From positions 1 through 44,567 of the IMG/VR virus record IMGVR_UViG_3300020411_000832: 44,567 nt of DNA. One strand, written 5' to 3'. How positions within the stretch are numbered: position 1 is the stretch's first letter; each line of letters begins with the position of its first letter. The notes under the pieces are model-generated. The model was given only the letters and a program-made list of their open reading frames with translations. It searched no databases and was not told the DNA's origin. This stretch comes from a virus. A program made the position numbers and the translations under genes. Positions 25,401 through 37,400 of the stretch are shown one piece after another.

Positions 25401-28400
25401 CATTTGTTAAAGTACTTCCTGCTGCATCAAATGTATGTGCATAATTGTTATTAAAGTTTAATACTAAATCACCGCTAACTGGGTTATATTGAGCATCTCT
25501 TGGAGTTAACTTATCTCCACCTGTCCAAACGCCGACAGTAACAGCATCATCTAAATTACTAGATCCTGCTACAAATTTATGTCCATAGTTGAAGTCAAAG
25601 TCTAATACAAGATTACCATCAACACCATTGTAAGATGCTCCTGTAGGTTTAAGAGCATTACCAGTGTTAGGAACAATAGAATCCTCAAGTGCTCTTACAA
25701 ACTTATGTACATTCTTAGTAGCACGAGGATAACTATGCTCAGATGCATAATCATCCATCTCACACTTGAAGGTAAGTCCATTATCACTTAATCTAACAGA
25801 TTCACCTGCTTTACGTAAACCATTTGTGGTTGCAGATACAAACGTATGTGTGTAATTACCACCAGTTCTTACTGCATTTGTTGCACTGCTAAGTCCAGCA
25901 ACAAATCTATGATCAGAATCAGTTCCAATACCAACAAAGAGTGTAATTGTAGTGTTACCTACACCAGTAATAGGTGTACCAACTCCAGCAATAGGATCAG
26001 TTCCTGGACGAGGATATTGATGAGTGGTTGTGTAGTTGTCCTGAGAGCACTGGAAGTTAATACTATTAGGTGCAATCACGACAGGTTCTCCTGCCTTCTG
26101 TAGACCGTTCTGATAGGCAGAGACGAAGGTATGTGGATTGTTTATACCTAAAGTAGCAGTACCAACGCCAACATTGAAGGTATCATCAGTAACACCAGAG
26201 ATAACAATGAATTTTCCAGAAATTGGGTCTGTAATTGTAGAACCAATAGAAGCAGAACGAGGATAAGACTTTGTACCACCACTACCATAATTGCAGCTGA
26301 ATGATATTGATCCATCTTCAAACTTAACTCTGTCACCATTAGAGAATCCATGTGAAGGAACCGTACATGTCATTATACCAGCCATTGGGTCATATATGGC
26401 GTTAGTTACGGTATGGTTACTTGGTCCTGTAAGATCATGTTCTCCAATAGCAAGAGTCATGTATCCAGTGATTGAATTATAATCAGCACCAACAGGTGTA
26501 TAGTAAACAGTGCCAGATGCACCAACCATAACTTCAATATTTGAAGTTGTAACACCAACAACAGGTAACCACTTATTGCTGCTAGGATCAGTTGCTCTTG
26601 GATAAGAATGGGTAGTTGAATTACCATCCATTGCACAAGTAAAGCTTACTGAATTATCGTCAAATCTAACTCTATCACCAACATTAAGTGCATTAAGTGT
26701 TGTAATTCCAGATAGCGTTAATGTCATGCCACCAGTACCAGCATTATACAATGCATGAGTCACTGTATAGTCCTCAGAACCCTTCAATCCATGATTAGGG
26801 ATCGTAAGTACCATTTCACCAGTTTCAGGGGTATATGTAGCGTTATTAACACTATGACCGACAGTAGCAGATGCACCAACATTAACAGTAATTGTATTTG
26901 TATCCTTTGCAGTAATTGCAGTTACACCATAACCAAGAACAGGATCACCAGGTCTTGGATAAGAATGGAGAGTTGCCTGACCATCCATCATACAATTAAA
27001 TGTAATTGCACCAGTTGCAAATCCAACAGTTTGACTAGTTGTATATGGATGACCTGCAATGGTTAGAACCATATCACCAGTTGTTGGATTATAAGTTGCA
27101 TCAGTAGGTGTAAAGTTTCCAACACCTGTTACTGATACTCCATTAGTAAGAGAACTTACCCATGTATGATCATATCCACCACCACTTATAACAGCACTAT
27201 TTGCAGCACCAACAAATGTATGTGGGTAACGACCACCAGAGACTACTGGAACAAGAGCGTTTGTTGTCTTAGTAGCAAACGTTGGAATACCAACAGTACC
27301 ACCAATAGCAACAGTTAAAACATCATCTGAACCATACGCATATCCAAATCTATTAACTTCAAAATTAGCAACACCAGTTACATTACTTACTTCAATATCA
27401 ACAGATGCACCAGTTCCTAATCCAACTGAGTCATTATCATCAGAATAAATTAAAGGTATATCCTCATATCCAAGAGGAGAATCAAATCTAACATCGACTT
27501 GTTTAGTAACTTCACCTGCTCTCTTATAAAAATGTAGATATGGAGAAGTACCAGAATCACATTCAAATGAATATTCGTCAAGAATATTAGTTACTGCTGT
27601 TCCATCAAATCCAACATCCTGACTGGATGGCATATTATTAACTGCCCTAGGTGCAAGAATAATTTCTTCAAGATATCCACCAGACTTATAATATGTTGGG
27701 ACATTAGAAACACCAACATTAATTTCAAACTCAGTATTAGAATTAATCCTTGTTACCTTAGTTCCAGCATAAATTGGATCACCTGCTCTTGGATAACGAT
27801 GTTTAGTAGTATCGCTATCTTGAGAACATGTGAATACTAGTGAGTTTGTAGCAACTTTAACAGTAGTTCCTTTACTTAGATTATGTGAACCAACATTTAA
27901 TACTAAAGCACCCGATGCAGGATCATAAGACGCAGCAGATACACCATAAGGGATTATAGTTGATATACCAACATCAACAGTAATAGTATCAGAAGTTGTT
28001 GATGCAACACCAATAGTCTTTCTATAAATTGGATCAGTTCTACGTGGATAAACATGCTCACTACCATGCTTGTCCATATCACAAGACAACTTGATAGATT
28101 CTGTTGCAATTCCAATGGTATTTTGTGCAATCATAATACCATTAGCAGCAGCACCTTGGAAGGTATGAATTGAAGTGTTTGTAGAAGGAATAGATTCTAA
28201 TACTTGAACTTCAAAAGTTGTTCCAGAAGTTACGTTTGCCTGTAACCAATTAGTTCCTGCTGGATCATGTGGTCTTGGATAAGTATGATTTTTACTGTAA
28301 CTATCCAATGCACACTTAAAGGTTAATGAGTTATCTACAAACTTAATCCACTGTCCACTGGTTATATTATGACCACCAGATACTGTACAAGTAAGAATAC

Positions 28401-31400
28401 CAACATTACCGTCATATTGTGCTCCTGTTGCAGTAGTAGTTGCTGCACCAGATAGATTGTGTCCTGGAATTGTTAATACTAAATTACCATTAGAAGCAGT
28501 GTACTCTGCATTAGTTGGAGTATACTTCGTATTTGTTCCACCAACACTAATAGCATCTTCTTCAGCACTTACGAATAGATGATTATAAACACCACCAGTA
28601 TGTACAACAGATCTACTTATTCCACCAGTTGTAGCAGATACGAAGGTATGAACACCAACGTTTGTAGAAGGAATAGTATCTAAAACTTGTACATCAAATG
28701 TATCTGTAGTGATATTGCTAACAGGAATCCACTTATCATAAATTGGATCAGTTGCTCTTGGATAAGCATGATTGCCACTACCAGCAGTACATGTGAATGT
28801 TAATGCACTTTGAGCAATTCCAACATAATCACCTGCTTGGAATGGATGATTAGCAATAGTAAGTGTCATTACACCCGTATTAGGGTTATATGCTGCTGCA
28901 GTAGGTGTAAATGTGTCTGTACCTTCAAATGTATGAGAGAACTGGTGCTTAGGACCAGAAGGACCAACATCTAAGGTAATTGTATTATTATTGTGAGTTA
29001 AACCATTAGTTGTAGCAGATACAAATGTATGTGCATCTACATTAGTAGACGGAATAGTCTCTAATACCTGTATCTTAAGGGTATTAACTGTTGTATTAGC
29101 AATTCCTACCCACTGACCATAAATCGGATCATTCTTTCTAGGATAAGAATGTGTTGAAGCATGATTATTTTTAGCACATGTAAATGTTAATGATTTCTCA
29201 GCAAGTTTAACTTTATCACCAACATGGAATCCATGATTGTTGATAGTTAAGGTCATAATACCCGTTGTTGGGTTATATGCTGCGTTAGTTACTGTATGGT
29301 CTGTTCCATCTGCAATAATCTCAACCGAAGTATCAGTAATTGTATCTCTATTTCTAGGATAAGTGTGAACTTCTGTACTCATACCACAGGTCATTCCCAA
29401 TCCAGTTAATGCAATATCAGTACCAACTTTAAGTTTGTGACCAAGAATTACTTCACCACCACTTACATAAGAATGAGGAATAGTAGAGATTCCTGCTTGG
29501 AATGTAAGAGTGTACATATCTGGAGCAGATATGCAAGCAAAGGTATCTCCAGTTGGTGAGTTTTGAGCATTGCCTGGGAATATGCTAGTGGTAATACCAA
29601 CTTGAACAACACCACCATTGTTCCATGTATGTCTTATACTTGATATACCAACATTAGCAGTAAATGATGTTGCTGCTACCCCAATAGTTTTAAATGAATA
29701 TCCCTGTGATCCATCTGGGAATACAGATGTAGTAATACCAGCATTAACTGTACCACCAGACACATAAGTGTGTGGAAGAGTTGAAACACCAGCATTAAAT
29801 GTGAACTGATTTGATGTTGGAACAGTAAGTACACTGAATGTATATCCTTGACTACCGTCTGGATATAATGAGTTACCATAAGCACAGTTAAGACCAATAT
29901 TATCCAATCTAACTTCACTACCAACACCGATAACACCACTAATAGATGTTGCAGTAGTTACTGTACATAAACCAGTTAAATTATCATATGTAAATCCATT
30001 AATACCAAATTGTTGACCATATCCTTCAGCACCACCAACAGGACATGTAAAGTTAAGTTCTCTTAGTTTAACATCATCTGTAGCAGTTAAACCATGATTA
30101 CCTACAGTAAAGAAGGTAGCAAGACCTGTTGTATGATCATATTGGGCACTATGTACTGCAAATGTTTGACCATAACCCACACAAGTTAAAGCAATTCCAG
30201 ATAGAGCAAAAGTTCTACCAATTGCAGTCTGCTTAACAAGATTATGTGGTGTTGCAGTAGTAATAGTTGCAATACCAGTAGTATTTGTATAAACAAAATC
30301 ACTAATCGCTACAGAAGTTGTGGCGACAGATACAGTCATAATACCAGTAGTATTATTGTATATTGCATTGGTAAGATCAACAGAGTTATAGTAATCACAA
30401 GTAAATGCTGCACCAACAATCTGAACCTCATCACCCAATTCTAATTGATGTTTTTGAGTCGTTCTTACTGTTGTAATACCCGTAACAGAACTATATCCAA
30501 CGTGAATAATATTCCGTGGTTTGTAGAATCTTGCAACTTTATCAACAGTTACGTCAGTAACATGTCCATCAGTTACAGTTGCATTGCCAACATAAGTAAT
30601 ACTTGCTATTCCCAAACTCTTAGTTTGAACTGCAACACCAACTGTTTGTAATCCAGATCTATATCCAGAACCAGTATTACCAATAGCAATGCTAGTAATT
30701 GTACCAGCACTTGATACAACTGCAGTACCACCAGCAGCAACTAATGGTTGGAATCCATATCCATCAGTCGAACCAACACTAACTATAATTCCACCTCTCG
30801 GAACATTGTTAGCATTAATATCCTTATTAGAACTATAATCAGATACCTTACCATTAAACCCTAGAAGAGTCTGTGTATTGCCATTATGCTGTTCAATTTT
30901 ATAATCACCTTCTATAGTAGTTATTTCATTACCAAGTCTTTGTGGTCCTTGGAAGATGTCATTTATAAGAATAATTGCATTACCTGCAGTAATGGTATCA
31001 ATATCATTACCCTTATTCTGTAATATAAAGGAAGTTGATATTCCATTAAATTTGCTGGATAAATCATCAAATACAAAGTTATTATCGTATGCCTTAACAA
31101 AACTAGTTGTAAATGCTTCGTTAATTGCAGATCTTAGGAATACTCTACCACTAAATCTACTGCTAGTTGTAAGTCCTGTATAGTCAATATTATTACTTGT
31201 ACCAGTTGTTCCCATTCCAACTGGAATATCACCCCACATCGCTTCAGAGAAGTGGATATCATTGTTTACGACACTAAAGTTACCAACTAATTTTGTAACC
31301 GTTGAGAATCCAGTATGAGTTGCCTCAGTAGAACCCATCCACCCTCTTCTTACAGTCAATAAATTATTGGGTTTATCAACACCAGCAACCAACATGGTTT

Positions 31401-34400
31401 CATCATTAACTTTGACTAAATCACCACTAAAGACAGATGAGATACCAGTTATACCAAATATAGTAGTACCAATACCAACACTAGTTGAACCAACAGCAAA
31501 AGTATTAGCAGTTGATACGACAGGTGATTGAATAGTACCATTAACAGTTATAAGCAATCTATTATTTGGATCTACTCCTCTAAACTTATGTTGTGTTCCA
31601 ATACCAACACTATTGATACCAACATATACAGGATTAAATCTAAGTGAGTCAGTAGCAGATACTGCAACTTGAATCTTCTGATTATCAAGTTTAATTACAT
31701 GGAATGATCCTGGAAGTTTTGTAGTCGTTCCAATTCCTGGTCCAAAGTCTGTAGGATCAATATTAATTGCATTAGCAAAGTCATTTCCATGTGGAATATA
31801 TTCAATCTTTTCACCAGATACAAAGTAGTGATTAAAAAGATTAAAAGACTGTTCATTGACATCTACAATAGATGTATCACTACCATCAAATGTTTGCTCA
31901 AAGATTGGATCACCTGCACAGAATAAACCAAAATCTCTCTTTGTACCATCAAAATCAACACTAAAATCATCAATAGGAAGAACCCTATTACCAATGAATT
32001 CTTGATATTTTGCTAAGAATGGTAATCCAAAGAGAATCTCATTAGATACTAGTTTATTGTTTACTGTAATTGCTTTTTCTCTTGCAGTGTCAAAGTCCTT
32101 AATCATATTAAGGTCAACAACACTAGTTAAGTCAGATACTGCAATAAATGCATTTAAATCCTGTCCTGTACCCATACCAACGATAGCTGGGTCATATGAA
32201 TCTGCTAATAACTCACCAAACTTCTTATAACCAGTTGTGTGGTTAAGATTACTTACATAAGCATTCCATTTCTCGAATGATATAGGAGATCTTACAGCAT
32301 ATGAGAAGTACTGATAATAATCATTGTCATGCATTCTCTGGAAGAATCTATTCAATTTACCAGTATCTTTTAAGAATCCCTTCTTAGTAACACTATTAGA
32401 ATTAATGGAATATGTACCCCTAACTCCATCAACAGAAGATATTAATCCTTGGTTTTGGGTAGATTGACCAATGATAACATCACCCTTATTAAATTGATCT
32501 TGAGATCTTACCTTTAAGAACTCATTCTTATTGTCATATTCTTGAACTACACCACTATTGTCAAGTTGGTTGGTAATAAACTCACCTCTTGCAAATGAAT
32601 CCTTCTCAAGGAATACTTCAAATGTTGGGAAGTACGATTCAGGTGTTACAGTTCCAAATGATTCAAAGTTATCAAAATCACCAGGTTGTTCACCAGGATT
32701 TAACAGTCCAGTTAAATTATATTTGAGTGTTGGGAAGTCACCACCAATATTAGCATCTGCTGCCGTAATAGTGAATAATTTATAATCATAAGCAGCAGAA
32801 TTATATCCTCTACCAACATCATTAAGAGTGTTAGTATTTTCAACAAGTATTCTACCACCAACTTCAAATGGATAAGATTCTGCAGATGAGAATGTTACAG
32901 CAAACGCAACAGTAACATCCAAAGTAGTAGAATCAAAAACAATACTATCAATCCTTGTACCGTTAGGATTATTAGTTGGCATCAAAACTGGAGTAACATT
33001 ATACAAACCAGTTGTATTTCTAACAATTTCTACTTCAGTATCACCAACGTCATATCTTAAGAATGCTTCAGTATTAACACGACCAGTAAATCCATCAACA
33101 ACAACTATATCAGGTGTTAAGAAGTAATTAACCCCAGGATCTTGAATCTTAACTTTTTTAAACTTAGATAAAGGTTCAATCTTATATGTTGCTGGAAGTG
33201 ATGCAGCAGGTCTTAATGTATTATCTGCAGGATAATCAAATCCAATATCAGTTAATACAACTTCGTTAAGTTTACCAATACTAGTACTTCTAGGAAGGAA
33301 TAATGCACCTGTTCCAGCAGCACTAACAACTTTAGAGACATATGGAAGACTCTTATATCCTGAACCACCAGAATCTAATGCAATATCACCAACAGGTCCT
33401 GTAGCACTCTTAGATGTTGTCTGATAAACAACAGTTGCTTCAGTTGCATCATAAGAAGGTTTTTCTGGAGTCTGATACAAAGTATAATTGAATGTATTAG
33501 TAGTTAAACCACTAACAGTTATTTTTGCATCATACTTACTATCAACTATAGACAACCTATTTGGGTTTGTAATCTGGAAGTTATCACTAAGCATCTCAGT
33601 CTTAGATGCAGCAGCACCAGAACTCTTAATTGGTTCTAAGTTATAATAAAGATTATTTGGTGTACTCTTATCAATAACTAAAGTTAGATTTGCATTTTGT
33701 TGTCCAATTACACCATTTTTCTTTACATGGAAGTCTAAAACAAGAGTCGATATACCTGCATTTGCTTCAGAGGTAAAATACAAGTCACTAAAATCAGAAT
33801 CCCTATAAATGTTAAAATCAAAAGCAGATAATCCACTGTTCGATAATGAAGAATCTGATAGATCAAATACAATCGTATTATTACGATATGCCTTAATTTC
33901 TGGATTAATTGGACTAAATGTACCAAAAGATGCAGAAGTTATACCAACGATTTGAATTTCATCATCAGAAGTTATCTTACTATAGTAATTGTCAGATAAT
34001 TTAACCGTATTCTCATCAATAACAATTATATAATAAATTTGAGAATTGTTAATTCCTCCAGTAGGAGTAGATGAATTGTGAAGAATCTTATCTCCTGTTC
34101 TCCATCCGTGATTTGCAATAGTAAACCTATTATTATCTTCATCAACATCACCTGCAAGGAATCCTCTTGGATTAACCAACATTCTTCTATTACCATCATC
34201 ATACTTAATGGTAACAGTTGTTTGTATTCCAGAAATAACCTTTAAATCTATGTAATCACCATCAGTTAGATAGTGAGAAGTACCAGTACTAACTGTAGCA
34301 GTTTTCTTTAAAATATCAGCACTAATAACATTATTATAAGAAGTTTTAAAACTATGTAATCTTCCACTTCCTGGTGTATCAATAGTCAATAATCCAGCAG

Positions 34401-37400
34401 TAGCAGTACTACCAATACCTACAAAATTACCTGTAGTACCTATACCAATTTTATTTGTTGAAATACCAACAAAGTTTTCATCATGAACTGCTGCATATAA
34501 TGTTGTATTATCAGTTAACCAATAACTTGTTCCTGCTGCACTTACATTTGGACCACTACTTCCAGCACCAACATTATAGATAATTTTTTCACCAGTTCTT
34601 AATCCATGTCCAGGAATATAGAAGGTATCCTTTATTGGACTAATCTTATCAATACCTGCACCTGGATTTTGTAGATAGGTCTTACCTACTTTCTTTGCAG
34701 AAGCTAAAACTTGAGTGTCATAAGTTGCAACATAAGGAGTCATAAACTCACTCTGCTCTACCTGTACACCTGCAACATAGAATGTAGGTCTAGCATTTAA
34801 AGTTGCTCTAATAGTAGTTCCTGACCCTACAGCAACACCATTAGCACCAAACTGTGCTCTATGAGGGTTAGCATTAGTAAGGGTTGTGAGTTTGAATCTC
34901 TGCCATTCTCTAGTAAGAGTTACTTTTTGATGATAGTAAACATTAACTGCAGTGTCCTGCAGTATCATCCAAACTTCTTCTCCACCCTGATCACCCTTTA
35001 AGAATGCAGAGAATGTATGAACATTACCTGAAAGTGTAAAATTACCATTTTGAAGTACAACGGTATCAGTAGCAGAAGTTGTTGTGGCAATTCCAACTTT
35101 AGCAGCAGCAATGTTACCATCTGGAGTCTTAGAATGATAGAATGTTACTGTTCCTATTCCATTACCCGCAGTTGCTTTGGTCCATGTACCACCAGTAAGA
35201 GAAGGAGATACAGCATCTGAATAAAGGACTAAATTCTCACTTATAAGTCCTGTTACCTCTTCAGGTTCAAAATAAAGTGTTCTATCAATTTGGTATTGAG
35301 TTGTAGTCTGGAATCCAGTATTAATGGTAAACCTTCTTGGATTTTCACTTAAAATATCACCACTCTGATGAGCAAAAGCAGTTGCAACTCCAGCAATATC
35401 TCTTCTTACTCTAATTCTCTTAGATACAGTATCAATATTCAATATTTGAATAATTTCAGAATTAATAGTATAAAAATCATCTACAACAGTAGTTGGGAAG
35501 GTTAAATCACCATCTACATTAAAGTAGGTTGTAATACCAGTAGAATTGGCAGTACCAACATTACCCCTTAGAACAAGTGTATTTGTAGTAACACCAACAG
35601 TATAATTCTTTGATAATTCAGTAGATAATAGATTCAAATTTTGTAAATCTACAATATCTCCAGAATTAAACTCATGAGCAGTTGTTCCAAATCCAACAAA
35701 TCTACCTTTACCTAAAGTTGGAGTAAATTGAATATTACTTAATTTTTTAGTATTATAAGCAATATTAGTTACTGAAGGACCTAAGATTTGTGATATACGT
35801 GCATATGCACCACCACCTTGAGTTCCTTCATCATTAAAGAAGATATTATCCGCAATATTATACTTATCACCTGGTGCAATAATATTAAGTGAGTCAACTG
35901 ATCCTGGCGATACTGCTACAACTTCAGTAAACCCTTCACTGAATACGTTAGGTTGAATAAATCCTTTATACCTAGATTTTTTACCTCTAATACCATATCG
36001 ACTAGTATACCGAGTATAATTCCCATCATTAAGATCAACAAACCTCAAAGTAGAGAATTGACTGAAATTATATGTTTGTGGCAATCCTTTATACTGAGGA
36101 CCAATAACATATGGGAATACTGGTTTTAGATACCCCGCAAATGGTCCTGCAACCTCTGCAGAAGCGTCTACAGTCAAGAAGTATGCATATGTACCATTAG
36201 GGAATTCAGGGGTCTTACAGAAGCGTCCATTGAACTCATCTAGGTCTCCTTTACCAACATACTTATAATCCTCACAGAACATACCAGAACCATAAGATGG
36301 TGGTCTGATACCAGACACATCGACTCTTAATTCATAACTGGTTTCCAACCTCTTGACAGCACCACCTTCTCTATCAGCATATCCATAAGGACCATAGATT
36401 GGGAACCCATCAAATGCCCATCCTATGATAGGAGAATGATATTTGTTTGTATTAGTTTCGTTTAATATATCTGCTCTATAAATTATACTTCCATCAATAT
36501 CAACTGAAGTTGCAAGAACTTTTCTTCTAAGCTCTCTAGGAGCAAATGCATGAGTATACTCAATTTCATTACTGGAATCTAACGAAAGTGCTAATACACC
36601 ATCATCTTGAGGAACTTCACCCGTCAACATTAACTTTTGTACTAAGTTAATAGTCCAAGATTTAATTTTTGCATTAAATTTAGCACCACTACCAGTTGCT
36701 ACAACATTTAAGAAAGTATTGGTATTTTTATAACCAAATCCATTATTAATAATCTTTACATCAACAAGTTTACCTTCAACAATAATAGGATTTAAAATTG
36801 CACCATTACCATCACCTTCAATTTCGATAATTGGTGGTGAATTGTATCCAGAACCCTGATTATTGATAATAATATCAATAATTTTACCTTCCGATGATAC
36901 AAGAGGACTTACCTGTGCATTTTCACCGTTTATAAGGGTTATTACTGGTTGTCTATTATAATTCAGAATTTCATTATCACCATAATTTTCGCCATGAGCA
37001 CTTAATGAGATAGATTCAATATCTCCAGTAAATACTGGATTAATTTTTGCTCTAAAGTCTTGTCCCGCAAATGTACCAACCCCAATAGGACCTTCAATCT
37101 TTACTTCAATTGGAGTATATACTAATTTGTGAATTCCCGTTCCATTATCTTCAAAATCTAGGAATCTGTTGTTGATATAGTTGTAATCTTCACTAATACT
37201 ATCACCAGTACTTACAATTCTTCTTTCAGCAAGTCTAACACTATTTTCATCTACTACACTTACATAATATTGAGTAGTTGATGCAACACCAACAGGGAAT
37301 GCACCACCTTCATTGATAAATTGTACAACTTCTCTATCTTTAAGTTTATGATTATCAATATTGAGTTTATTGTCAAATATATCTACTTTACTTGGTTGGA

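Noticed and set aside
24370-30500. CRISPR array or other DNA-level repeat locus
   Set aside because: The repeats are degenerate, irregularly spaced and fully in frame within one long coding region. The periodicity is that of a protein repeat.
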